A stretch of 64,000 nucleotides of DNA from Linum tenue. Its lineage: Eukaryota > Streptophyta > Magnoliopsida > Malpighiales > Linaceae. The stretch lies in contig CAMGYJ010000008.1 in NCBI GenBank assembly GCA_946122785.1, positions 52,214,963 to 52,278,962 of the forward strand. The letters are read 5' to 3'. This document shows positions 54,899-64,000 of this stretch, in pieces; the first letter of the stretch is position 1; every line of letters begins with the position of its first letter. Under the pieces are notes generated by a model. That model made no database searches. It was not told the origin of the DNA and worked only from the letters and a program-made list of their open reading frames with translations. The position numbers and the translations under genes were made by a program.

Positions 54899-55890
54899 GG
54901 CTCAAGATAGGGTGCATAACATCAATAACCAAATCTGGACCCTTCATTTAGAAAATTCAGATCTAAGGATGGAGAATTAAAGACTATTTTTATTTTCACT
55001 AGCTTTCTTAATTGACTCATATCTTTTTCGTTTTAACTCGGATTTTAATTTTTTTTGCACAGATGGAACGAGTTCACCGTGCTCTACAAAATGAGATCAA
55101 TTTTCAATATTTTTTTAAGAAAAAAAAATTCTGGCCTCTCGGTACCAACTGCATACCATATGGTATCTTCTTCGTTTTTAATTCATTTTTGAAAACGTTT
55201 GCACAGCAGGGATGAGTTCATCATGATCTACTGGATCTACAAATTTCTGGGTGAACAAATTATAGGACCAAAAAATACCACACAATACCATACAATACCA
55301 CCCTGGTACGGGGTGGTATTGTATGGTATCTTCTTCGTTTTTAATTCGTTTTTGAAAACGTTTGCACAGAAGGGACGAGTTCATCATGATCTATTGGATC
55401 TACAAATTTCTGGGTGAACAAATTACAGGACCAAAAAATACCACACAATACCATACAATACCACCATGCAGGTACGGGGTGGTATTGTGTGGTATACAAT
55501 GTTAAAAGTCGTAAATTACAATTAATATACTTCTACTATCATGTATTCAACCATCCTGTATTGGTTTGTTCATACCACCATGGTACGTTTTTCAAAACAT
55601 AGGTATGCTTTTATTTCAATACCAGTCAATACCATATGGTATAGGCTGGTAAAAAATGGCTCAATTTTTTTTGTTCGAAAAATATATTAAAGTGGATATC
55701 ATTTTGAAGAGCACAATTAATCTGATCTAACTGTGCAAAAAAAATTAAATTTCGACTTAAAATGAGCGAGAAATCGTCCGTCAAAGATTAAAAAGGGAAA
55801 AATTAAAGATTTTCCATGAGAGAGAGGATGCTGATGTGGACGGGTTACTCATGGTTACTCACCATAAGATTACTCACCTGATCCATTCCC
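54899..55890 (-). mobile_element. Mutator-like non-autonomous element, copy 2
   Basis: Reverse-complement relative of 39367-40206, from GGCTCAAGATAGGG to CCTGATCCATTCCC on the plus strand, with its own perfect 9-bp duplication CGTCCACAC (54890-54898 and 55891-55899). At 992 bp it is longer because about 164 bp, starting GGTATCTTCTTCGTTTTTAA at 55161, is tandemly duplicated at 55325. Confidence 0.85.
55161..55488. repeat. 164-bp tandem duplication inside Mutator-like copy 2
   Basis: Two adjacent copies of a unit that starts GGTATCTTCTTCG and contains TTTGCACAG, TCATCATGATCTA and ATACCACACAATACCATAC; the second copy ends in a GCAGGTACGGGGTGGTATTG variant. Copy 1 of the element has a single unit. 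Confidence 0.85.
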
Positions 55891-55899
55891 CGTCCACAC

Positions 55900-56263
55900 C
55901 AACAGAAATCAAAGGTTCCTCTTCCTATTCGGGAGCAAAAGATTCTGGATGTGAAAGAAAGGAAATTCTCAATAATGCACTCTTTTTTTTTTAAGGGAAA
56001 GTGATCTAATGTCTCTAGAAACAAAAAACCAATTGGGAGATTTATATCATTAGTTCCATGCGTACCATGTTATAGTGTAGCTTATGATGCCACAACTAAT
56101 CCTCACCGTTCTAATCCTCTTGAGGTCTTTCCTATTGGCATTGAGTCCCTAAATGGAGTAATGAACATAAACCTATGTTGCAAATTGCAATACTTGATGG
56201 ATTGAGGGGAGGATTAAAATGGACAGCGCGAGAAAAAGAGATGATTCCGATGATGTAATCACG
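55900..56263. other. Unassigned interval
   Basis: No gene or repeat end recognised between the two Mutator-like elements. Confidence 0.4.
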
Positions 56264-56379
56264 AACTAATAGGATATTGCTATTCGTTGCCATAAAATAC
56301 TTTATTCGTCGCCCTAATTTTATTAAAATGACTCAAATATCCTTATTAATTCTTATCTTTCAAACCCGTAGCTGGAAGC

Positions 56380-56470
56380 GCCGAAAGGATTAAAAACCCA
56401 TCTCCGACGAGTTGGGATAGGTCAAAACCCGTCCCAATCTCGCCGGAGATGGACTTTCAATCCGTCCGGC
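56380..56470. repeat. Long imperfect foldback in the host element
   Basis: CATCTCCGACGAGTTGGGA and TCCCAATCTCGCCGGAGATG are near-perfect complements around a short loop (AGGTCAAAACCCG), and flanking GCCGAAAGGATT/AATCCGTCCGGC extend the stem. The transcript would form a hairpin of nearly 40 bp. Confidence 0.8.
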
Positions 56471-56903
56471 ACATGAAAATAAAATAAAAAACTAACCTTA
56501 AAACCTCCTTCCTCCTCCGTGTCCTTCCTATTGCTCAGTACCAAGAATCCGGCAGTGGCAGTAGGCAAACGGTGGTGGTCGGGTTTAGGTGGGCATTATG
56601 TTCATCGAAGGGGGACTGTCTCTTTCAGTGGCGTAGCCAAACTTTGTGTTCATTGAGGTCCTTAAAAATTTACTAATACTAATGTATGTGTATCTAATGA
56701 AATTTGAGTTGATTGAGATCCTTATGTGAGCTAAGATCGACGAGATTATGGGGTCCTAAACTTGAATAATCGTACACAACTAAATGTATCGAAAGCTTTT
56801 TGTTAACCAAATTTTGGCCAAGTGGGGTCTTATGACCCCTCTCCTTGACACTTCCCTCTGCCACTGGTCTCTTTTCCTATCCCGTCGTGGAAGAAGTAAG
56901 TTT

Positions 56904-57213
56904 TGTTATCAAAGATGTGAAGCAAACTGACGAGCTTTATTGAATGAAATCAAACAAATCTATACATATGTTTTGCCTTGAAACACGACATCCACTAACC
57001 ATTACTAACTATCTCAATCCATGAGACTAGCTAACAACCTAACCAACTAACTTATGCCCACGACTTATTGTTTCTTGACCAAGACACTGACTCTAACATA
57101 AACCGCAACAACTTAACCAAAACAGGGAGCTTAACTAAAACATTCAAACTTGACTTGAGACCCGCCAAAGGCCAACGTCTCTAAGCAGCCCAAGTTTTAC
57201 TTTCACAACAACA
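56904..57213 (-). repeat. 3' LTR of copia D
   Basis: 310 bp; pairs with 62566-62878. Confidence 0.9.
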
Positions 57214-57312
57214 TTTCCTCTCCTTATTTCCTCTCCTTGAACTGAAGCCTGGTAAGTCTTCAGTTCATCTTCCTTGCATCTTCATAACTTCATTCATATC
57301 TCTGACTCCAAG

Positions 57313-58042
57313 CTAGTTTCTCAGATAATAAAAAACCTCTCCTTTCACAATCTTTGTCATGATGTCTGCAACCTGTTCTCTAGTACCACAACAAACCAAT
57401 TCAACAGTTTCATTCTTCACCAAATCCCTCGGAAAATGGAACCTCACATCTATGTGCTTGCTCCTTCCATGCAACACTGGATTTTTTGATAGCTTGATGG
57501 CTGAGTTATCACAAAATATCTTGGTTGCTACCTGCCCATTCGAAGTCCACCCCATCTGTTCAAGCATCCTTCTTAGCCATACACATTGAGCAGCACAACC
57601 TGCAACAACAACAAACTCGGCCTCTGTGGTTGACAAAGTGACCACTGGCTGCTTCTTGGAAGCCCAGGAAACAGCACCTCCAGCCAAGAAAAACACATAA
57701 CCACTTGTACTCTTCCTATCATTCATATCACCTGCATAATCACTATCAGTGAACCCCACCATCCTATTTTTTGTACTTCCCTTCTCATACCAGATGTCAT
57801 GTCCTAGAGTCCCTTTAACATACCTAATTATCCTTTTTGCTGATAGCATATATTGCCTGTAGGAGATCAGATCCCATATACCTGCTCAACAAACAAACTG
57901 GAAACATAATGCCAGGTCCGATGGCAGTCATGTACAAAAGACTACCAATCAGCTGCTTGTAGTGAGTGGCATTGGCTGGAAAGCCATCTCCTTCAGCATA
58001 TATCTTCACTCTAGGAGCCATTGGGTTCTTAACTGGTTGCAA
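57313..58042 (-). pseudogene. Copia D reverse transcriptase end and RNase H
   Basis: The frame 57313-57849 carries a well-preserved copia RNase H: GFTDSDYAGDMNDRKSTSGY, AVSWASKKQPVVTLSTTEAE (catalytic D and E), TKIFCDNSAIKLSKNPVLHG and ITKIVKGEVFYYLRN-type end. Upstream, 57824-58042 reads the end of the RT region (ANATHYKQLIGSLLYMTAIG) in another frame. The domain itself has no stop, but it is cut off from RT. Confidence 0.88.
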
Positions 58043-58164
58043 TCCATACTTCTGAGTATCTCTTTGGCATACTTCTGCTGGCCTAAGAAGATACCTTCCT
58101 AATTCTGAATCACCTCTACCCCAAGAAAGAACCTCATCTTTCCAAGATCTGTCATTTCAAATTC

Positions 58165-59114
58165 TTATTGCATAGATGCTTTCAATTCAGAAACCATGGC
58201 TTCACTGTTAGATGCATACATTACATCATCTACATAAAGGCTTACTAATAACAGATCATTACCTCTTCTTTTTATGAACAATGTATGTTCATATGTGCAT
58301 CTTTCAAATCCAACAGCTTCAAAATAGACCTCTATGCGTGAGTACCATGCTCTTGGAGCATGCTTCAAGCCATAAAGATCCTTGTTGAGTTTATAAACCT
58401 TAGCTTCCTCACCTGGAACCTGAAATCCTTCAGGTTGTGTCACATACACATCTTTAGTTAGATCACCATGTAGGAATGCACTCTTGACATCTAGCTGATA
58501 GACTGTCAATCCATGAGCAGCAGCCAGGGCCAGAAGTGTTCTGATGGTGTCCCATCGTGCTATAGGTGCAAAGACTTCTGTGTAGTCATACCCTCCTTCT
58601 GTGCATACCCCTTGACTGCCAGCCTTGCTTTATACTTTTCCACCTCTCCTAGCTCATTTAGCTTAGTTCTGAATACCCATTTGAGTCCAATTGGAGTGAT
58701 CCCTGGTGGCAGAACTACTAGTGTCCATGTTCCATTCTTCTCAATTGCTTGGATCTCCACCCTCATGGCTTGATTCCACTTCTCATCCTTGACAGAATCC
58801 TCATAGGTTACTAGATCATCTGTGATGGCCACCATAGCCATCCAATCTGTTTGAACGCATCCCATTTCAAAGTCATTGAAACGAATTGGCAATTTTGAAA
58901 CTCTAGGAGTCAACTCTACCATTGGCAGCCCAAGAACATTAGCCTGAGTTGTTTCATCTTCATCCTCCTGTCCTGATGATGTTGATCCAGCTGAGCTACC
59001 AGTTGGGGTTGAACCTGAAACACGAGAAAGATTACTAGTTGCTGCAGGAGTTGAGATATCCAGTGGAACTGGATTTTCTGGTGTTGCAGGAGTCATTTCA
59101 CTGTCTAAATCCAC
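58165..59114 (-). pseudogene. Copia D reverse transcriptase
   Basis: First part (58560-59114): KWNQAMRVEIQAIEKNGTWT, then LKWVFRTKLNELGEVEKYKA and RLAVKGYAQKEG. Second part (58165-58509): YQLDVKSAFLHGDLTKDVYV, LYGLKHAPRAWYSRI and the intact catalytic LYVDDVMYASNS. A frameshift separates the two near 58510-58565, and a further stop follows at 58165. Confidence 0.88.
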
Positions 59115-59155
59115 TAGATCATCATCACTTCCTTCCCAATCAATCCTGGTGAGAA

Positions 59156-59860
59156 CTAGAGTGATTGAGTTCCATTCCCAGCCAGGCTGTTGTCATCAAA
59201 GATTACATCTCTGCTGACAACAACCATTTTGGTTATGGGATTATAAAGCCTGTATGCTTTTGACTCAACTGAGACTCCAAAGAATACACACTTAACACTT
59301 TTGTCATCGAGCTTCTTCCTCTGTTGGTCAGGGATATGAACAAATGCAGCACAACCAAAAATTCTGAAGTGCTCTACTATGGGTGGAAAACCATACCAGA
59401 GTTCTTGAGGAGTTCTTCCCTGATTAGCAGCTGCTGAACATCTATTGAGAATATGAGTTGCCCAATTGACTGCCTCAGACAAAAAACGTGCTGAAACTTT
59501 TGTATCTTCCATCATGCATCAAAACATGTTAAGGATGGTTATGTTTTTGCTCTCAGCCACCTCATTCTGTTGAGGTGTGAGAGCTACTGTAAGCTTCCTC
59601 CTTATCCCCATCTCGTCATAAAAAGCCTTGAATTCATCATACCTGAATTCTCCTCCCCTGTTTTTTCTAAGACACATGATTGGTGTGCCTCCTTCCTTCT
59701 CAACTTGACTCTTAAACACTTTAAATGTAGTGAAACTTTCTGACTTGGCAGGTCGGAAATACACCCATAGTTTTCTACTCAAACTATCAATCAAGGTAAG
59801 GATGTATTTTCCATTGTTGGATACTACAGTGATGGGGCCACACAAATCAGCATGAACCAA
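59156..59860 (-). pseudogene. Copia D integrase core
   Basis: Reads VHADLCGPITVVSNNGKYIL, LTLIDSLSRKLWVYF, then RKNRGGEFRYDEF and PQQNEVAESKNITI, ending after a stop at 59516-59518 with WATHILNRCSAAANQGRTPQ and FRIFGCAAFVHIPD. The second catalytic aspartate (normally RTDRGGEF) is asparagine here, so it would be inactive even without the stop. Confidence 0.87.
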
Positions 59861-61066
59861 TTGTAGCCTCTTTGTGGATTGCCACTGACTTTACTTTGGA
59901 AAGGACTCAAAGGAGGCTCTATGGTGCTTCCCTATCAGAAAGGTGGAGCAGACTCTTGGATTGCCTTCTAACACAGGTAATCCCTTCACTAGATCCTTTC
60001 TTTGTAATCCAAGTAATCCTTGATAGTGGAGATGTCCAAATCTCCTCTGCCACAACTTCAGTAACCTTAAAACACTTATGGTTGGCACCCTGGCTAGGAA
60101 TGGCAATGGGGCAGGTTCGGGGCGGGTATCTCGATACCCATACCCGCCCCATGGCAGGTCGGGTCCAGGTCGGGTAATTTGTCATGGGGCGCGGGTCAGG
60201 GCAGGTCGACCCAATGGGTATGTAATTTATATGAAAAACATTAGAAATATTCGTTATTTTCATTAAAATACCAAGAAATAAACCATAATATGATAAAATG
60301 TAGTTAAATTATTGGAGAAGTTGAGTTTTCCACTAACTTACAACTTTATTATAGCTAAAAATATGAGGTAATAAAAGGAAAATCCTAAGTAATTTGACTA
60401 AGATTACATGTAAATTAGGCAAGAACGGATCGAGAATGAGGCGGATTAGGGCAGGTCGGGTCCATGAGAGGTACCCATGCCCGCCCCGCCTACGCGGTGA
60501 GTCAGACCCGCTCCAAAATAGGTCAAACAGGTCGGGTAAAATGGGTCAGGTCGAAATTGCCATCCCTTCCCTGGCCAACTTCACAATGCAGCACAAACAA
60601 TCTATTGGTCTTCATAGCAGTTTGTAATATGAGGCCCTTATCTTCATGAAAGATCTTGCATGTTCCATCTTTGATGAGAAAAGCCAACCCTTTTTCCTGC
60701 AGTTGTCCTATGCTTACCAAGTTTGACTTCAAGCCTAGGACATAGAAGACATCTTGTACTACTAGTGAGATGTGCTTCATGTTCATCTTGACACTCCCTT
60801 TACCCTGAACAACAAGCTTTGTATTGTTACCTAGCTTGACTGTGCAGGTAAAGTCAGTATCTAGTGAGGTGAACCAGTCTTTGTTGCCAGTCATGTGATT
60901 GTTGCACCCTGAGTCTAGGAGCCACCACCCTTCACTTTGATTTGCTGGTGTGTTTACATGACTCATGTGCAGCTTTAGAAGCATCAGATCATCTTCCTTC
61001 TGTGATTCACTAGTTTTGTAAGCCACGAGTAAAAACTCTTCCTTCATATCTGGATACTGATCTCCT
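59861..61066 (-). pseudogene. Copia D protease and pre-integrase region, split by a MITE
   Basis: 60523-61047 carries the protease (GWWLLDSGCNNHMTGNKDWF with the DSG triad, then VVQDVFYVLGLKSNLVSIGQ) and the start of the pre-integrase domain (NRLFVLHCEVGQG). The hAT-like MITE at 60095-60567 interrupts it; the HHCC remainder (ANHKCFKVTEVVAEEIW, HYQGLLGLQRKDLVKGLPVL) continues at 59890-60090. Confidence 0.82.
60095..60567. mobile_element. hAT-like MITE inside copia D pre-integrase region
   Basis: Ends TAGGAATGGCAATGGGGC and, on the other strand, AGGGATGGCAATTTCGACC, with flanking ACCCTGGC and TCCCTGGC (7 of 8). Many CGGGT, GGGCAGG and GCCCCGCC subterminal words; non-coding AT-rich centre. Removing it rejoins the copia reading (CEVGQGANHKC). 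Confidence 0.85.
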
Positions 61067-61067
61067 T

Positions 61068-62382
61068 ACATCACAGGGGCATTAGTGAAATGAGCCTGTT
61101 GACCATACAACTCAGGACATTCATATTTAAAGTGTCCCAGTCTTTGACAATAGAAACACTCAAGAGTGTCCCTATTCTAGGATCGACCACCTCTGCCTCT
61201 GCCTCTTCCTCTGAATCCACCTCTTCCCTGACCTCTTTCACCCCTACCTCGAAAGTCATGACTGATCTTGAAAGCTTGATCATCCCCATCTTCCTTTTTC
61301 ACAAACTTCTTCTCATGAATCAGTAATGAACTTTGGAGATCACCCATAGTAAGACTATCTATGTCTTTTGATTCCCGAATAGAATACACAATATAATTGA
61401 ATCTTTCTGTCAAAGTTCTTAGGATTTTCTCCACAATTTTTACATGAGTTACCTCCTTCCCACAGTTTCGTATTGCATTTGCCACAACCATTACTCTACC
61501 AACGTAATCATTCACAATCTCACCTGTCTTCATTGCTAGCACCTAAAGGTGGCAATTGGATTGGATTCGTGGATTCGTGGATTGGATTGGTGGATCCATG
61601 GATCAAATGGATTGGATCCAATGGATTGGTGGATTCATGGATTGGATCAAATGGATTGGTGGATTGATCCATGAATCCAAATGACATCAAAGGCTTGGAC
61701 CAAAATGTAAAATTTGAAAAGTTTGGTACTAAAATGTCATAATGAAAAATTTTAGGTACCAAAATGTAATTTTCCAATGATATTTTTTTGTACAAAAATA
61801 TAAATTTTAGGTACCAAAATGTAAAATATAAAAAATATAGGTACCAAATCGTAATTTGCCATTTGGATCCATGGATTGATCCATGAATCCACCAATCCAA
61901 TTGGATTTGGATCAAATGGATTGGATTTAAATAGATTGGATTAGGTGGATAATTTGGTGGATGGATTGGATTGGATTCATGGATTTGGATCCTAAGTGCC
62001 ACCTCTACTAGCACCTTAAAGCTTATACTCATAGTTTGAAGTTGAGCCCTTTTCACTCTAGGACTCCCCTGATACTTTATCTTCATAGAGTCCCAGAGCT
62101 CCTTTGCAGTGGCCTTTTGAGTTATGATTTTCAGGATCGTCTTCACAATAGAACTTAAAAAGGTAGTTCTTTGCTTTCAGATCCTTCAACCCCAAATCAT
62201 TCAGCTGCTTGCTTTGTTCAGCAGTCAGTTTGGCTCCAGCAGCAGGTGCTTGGACTCCAGTGGACACAACATCCTAGAACACCCTTGGATCTGAGAAGAT
62301 TCTCCATGACCAAACTCCAGTGGTCATAGTCACCATCAAAGCGTGGAATACACACTTGAGCAAATCCAAAATTTTCACTCAT
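61068..62382 (-). pseudogene. Copia D gag, split by a MITE
   Basis: Starts MSENFGFAQVCIPRFDGDYD (62382) and continues through DLKAKNYLF, ATAKELWDSMKIKYQGSPRV and KRAQLQTMSISF to a MITE at 61544-62007. After it come MKTGEIVNDYVGRVMVVANA, EKILRTLTERFNYIVYSI, an arginine/glycine-rich stretch (RGRGERGQGRGGFRGRGRGR) and one zinc knuckle in the form CFYCQRLGHFKYEC. Frameshifts near 62150-62280 and a stop before protease break it. Confidence 0.85.
61544..62007. mobile_element. hAT-like MITE inside copia D gag
   Basis: 464 bp with ends TAAAGGTGGCAATTGG and, on the other strand, TAGAGGTGGCACTTAGG. A perfect 8-bp duplication CTAGCACC (61536-61543 and 62008-62015). The flanks are crowded with GGATTGGTGGATTCATGG-type words and complements. 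The centre (61690-61860) has repeated AGGTACCAAAATGTAA words. Confidence 0.88.
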
Positions 62383-62541
62383 CTTGCTAGTTTCTCACTC
62401 ACTTGATTGACCTCTCAATCTCTCGTGTTTCACTCACCCTACGAAGCACCCTCTCACTATGCTCTCTCGTGTTTCCCAAACCCAGAAATCAATTCTCACA
62501 CATATCTCACTCATGATGTTTGCATAGATTGCTGCTTACAG

Positions 62542-62563
62542 TATGCTAGGGCTCTGATACCAC
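62542..62563 (-). promoter_or_regulatory. Primer-binding site of copia D (initiator Met tRNA)
   Basis: On the minus strand TGGTATCAGAGCCC follows the 5' LTR by a few bases, an exact match to the plant initiator tRNA complement. Confidence 0.88.
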
Positions 62564-62565
62564 TA

Positions 62566-62878
62566 TGTTATCAAAGCAGTGAAGCAAACTAACGAGCTTT
62601 ATTGAATGAAATCAAACAAATATATACATATGTTTTTCCTTGAAACACGACAGCCACTAACCACTACTAACTCCCTCAATCCATGAGACTAGCTAACAAC
62701 CTAACAAACTAACTTATGACCCCACGACTTATTGTTTCTTGACCAAGACACCGACTCTAACATAAAACGCAACAGCTTAACCAAAGCGGTGATCTTGAAC
62801 TAAAACATTCAAATTGGACTTGAGACCTGCCAAAGCCCAACATCTCTGAGCAGCCCGAGTCTGATTTTCACAGCGACA
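62566..62878 (-). repeat. 5' LTR of copia D
   Basis: 313 bp; pairs with 56904-57213. Confidence 0.9.
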
Positions 62879-63281
62879 AAATTTTCATTTTTCAAGCCAA
62901 GATAGGGTTGAGAAAGGGAAAGCACATGAGGGTTGTAGATAGTTCATTAATTCACATGACAGTCGGGGCACTCATATATATAAGCTTCATTTATTCTGTT
63001 ATGAGGTTCATTCATAAGCTTCTTTTGATTCCAAATTTAATGTTCTATTGGGAATTAAGAGTCGAGCTCTGCTGTGCCTAAGAGGCTAGATTTTTGTGAA
63101 CCCAGATGCATATATTTCAAGTTTCGAATGTGGAAATGTGTTGTGAGCTGATGAATAAGGAATTGTTTGTATAGAGTTTTGATTAGAAATTGGGGTCACA
63201 GGGTAAGATTGTCAATTTGGCGCATTTTAGGACAACAAAATTTGAATTTTAGGGCGACGAATAGAAATTCATAACTAATAT

Positions 63282-63544
63282 TGTATATTAGCAACAAACA
63301 CACAACATTAATAGCAGCCATTCTTCTACCCAACTACATATGATTCTTCTACATCTAGTTTTAGGGTCACTAAAACAGATATAAAAAGAAGAATCATATA
63401 TCCTTAGCTCACACTTGCTAATCATGATGTCATTTTCTTTATTATTTACCGTGATTAAACTACTTCCCCCGGTCGTGGTTGTTAACTTCCCTAGTTAGCT
63501 AGCTAGGTAAAAAACTTTCACCCCTCCCCAAGCCCCTCTTTTAA
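63282..63544. other. ACC synthase 3' flank
   Basis: AT-rich, presumably including the 3' untranslated region of the gene on the minus strand. No clear polyadenylation signal chosen. Confidence 0.45.
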
Positions 63545-64000
63545 TCAAGTCCTGGCTCGAACCAACGGCGACTGCGGGATCGGCGACCTCGGGGACATAA
63601 TAAACTCGTCGCAAATCCTTCCGGAGAAGCTCAACTTCAATATGCTCTGCACGCAGAGCTTCCTCGCCGGCTTCATCGCCTCCTTGTTCTTCGCCACGAA
63701 AGCCCTGATCCTCCCCAGCGCCACCTCCATCGTCTCGTCGTCCATATTCGCGAAGCAAACCCGGAACCAACCCGACTCTGAGTAGTGGAACGAACTCCCC
63801 GATGAGAAGTTGAGCTTCACCTCGTTGATTATAACCTGCCAAAGCGCCGTCTCCGCCTCCACGATCTTCTCCTTCAACAATCGCCGGAGATCCATCAACA
63901 CGAACAACCCCGCGTTGCTGGATCTCAGGCACCGGATCCCGACCCGACCCAACCCGCCCGTGAACGCCCCGTGCCACTCCGCTAGCCTGGCCCGGTTCGC
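63545..64000 (-). CDS. ACS: 1-aminocyclopropane-1-carboxylate synthase (type 1 tail), 3' end only
   Basis: The last 151 codons of an ACC synthase, the pyridoxal-phosphate enzyme that makes the ethylene precursor from S-adenosylmethionine in the cytosol; the rest lies beyond the right edge. Family hallmarks in order: GIRCLRSSNAGLFVLMDLRR, AETALWQVIINEVKLNFSSG, SGWFRVCFANMDDETMEVAL and ALGRIRAFV. The tail has KLSFSGR (a calcium-dependent-kinase type site) and SPRSPIPQSPLVRART with three SP sites for MAP kinases, which marks a type 1 enzyme whose stability is set by phosphorylation. The frame is open to the window edge; codon use is GC-rich, unlike the surrounding DNA. Stop TGA at 63545-63547. 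Confidence 0.93.
   Translation of the reverse strand, partial: ANRARLAEWHGAFTGGLGRVGIRCLRSSNAGLFVLMDLRRLLKEKIVEAETALWQVIINEVKLNFSSGSSFHYSESGWFRVCFANMDDETMEVALGRIRAFVAKNKEAMKPARKLCVQSILKLSFSGRICDEFIMSPRSPIPQSPLVRART

Larger units (their letters stand above)
56904..62878 (-). mobile_element. Ty1/copia element D, full structure, decayed
   Basis: LTRs at 56904-57213 and 62566-62878 both run TGTTATCAAAG...ACA on the plus strand. They differ at about 30 positions by eye (near 10%), so this is an older insertion than the Athila element. The primer-binding site and all pol domains are present on the minus strand. Target duplication is unclear (AGTTT before, AAATT after). Two hAT-like MITEs lie inside (60095-60567 and 61544-62007). 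Confidence 0.92.
56273..63272. mobile_element. Mutator-like non-autonomous element hosting copia D
   Basis: Left end GATATTGCTATTCGTTGCC and right end (other strand) ATGAATTTCTATTCGTCGCC share CTATTCGT(T/C)GCC. The element is flanked by AACTAATAG (56264-56272) and AACTAATAT (63273-63281), an 8-of-9 match fitting Mutator-type 9-bp duplications; an 8-bp hAT-type duplication is the alternative. Without copia D it is about 1 kb and non-coding. A second CGTCGCCCTAATTTT word lies just inside the left end. Confidence 0.55.

Noticed and set aside
56899..62883. 5-bp target duplication for copia D
   Set aside because: AGTTT and AAATT only align with a shift and a mismatch; not convincing enough to call.
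63495..63977. 160-residue frame on the minus strand overlapping ACC synthase
   Set aside because: It is the +1 shadow of the ACC synthase frame; the family motifs are in the other frame.

Overview
The window is nuclear DNA of a flowering plant, most likely a eudicot. The evidence is two plant host genes (a heavy-metal-associated isoprenylated protein gene with small introns, and the 3' end of an ACC synthase gene) set in AT-rich DNA full of plant-type transposable elements: Ty1/copia, Athila-type Ty3/gypsy, plant L1 LINE, and Mutator-, hAT- and Tourist-like DNA elements. The species cannot be named from the sequence alone. No bacterial operon, CRISPR array, rRNA or tRNA gene was seen; the only tRNA-related sites are retrotransposon primer-binding sites.

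Layout. 1-2.4 kb is unassigned DNA with inverted-repeat remnants. Copia element A starts near 2.4 kb (primer-binding site at 2633, gag and start of protease to 4219) and resumes at 33.6-38.8 kb. Between its halves lie an LTR fragment (4220-4344), about 9 kb of low-information DNA with an RPA-like pseudogene (5.5-7.3 kb), a Tourist-like element (7548-8516), a tiny retroposon (11504-11623) and a MITE (12.1-12.4 kb), and then copia element B (13161-15378 and 30304-32.3 kb). Copia B is split by an Athila element (15379-30303, coding on the minus strand) with an exact 5-bp target duplication, GTGGG. The Athila element in turn contains a related solo LTR (23105-24464, duplication TCATC) and a Mutator-like element (17649-19023) that carries a piece of a papain-type cysteine protease gene. 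An Athila-like LTR (about 32464-33634) abuts the second half of copia A, whose RNase H is cut by a 2.2-kb solo LTR (36368-38572).

The right half holds a 0.84-kb Mutator-like element (39367-40206), a duplicated non-coding segment (40.83-41.59 and 48.17-48.73 kb) with a nearly intact L1 LINE between the copies (41617-47450, 18-bp target duplications, one in-frame stop), the HIPP gene (52232-52863), a hAT-like MITE (53854-54558), a second, inverted copy of the Mutator-like family (54899-55890), and a third Mutator-like element (56273-63272) that hosts copia element D (56904-62878, minus strand). Copia D carries two more hAT-like MITEs. The window ends inside the ACC synthase gene (63545-64000, minus strand).

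The retrotransposon genes form the usual gag-protease-integrase-RT/RNase H sets (copia) or gag-protease-RT-RNase H-integrase plus a third ORF (Athila). All are broken by stops, frameshifts or insertions except the Athila third ORF and LINE ORF1. The most unusual signal is in the Athila element: the palindrome-rich array of its LTR promoter region occurs again, with a TATA-like site, between pol and the third ORF, and a copy of the polypurine tract lies just before that ORF. This suggests an internal transcription unit for the third ORF. I found no completely new system; the strongest leads are this internal module, the cysteine-protease fragment in the Mutator-like element, and the exact nesting record.
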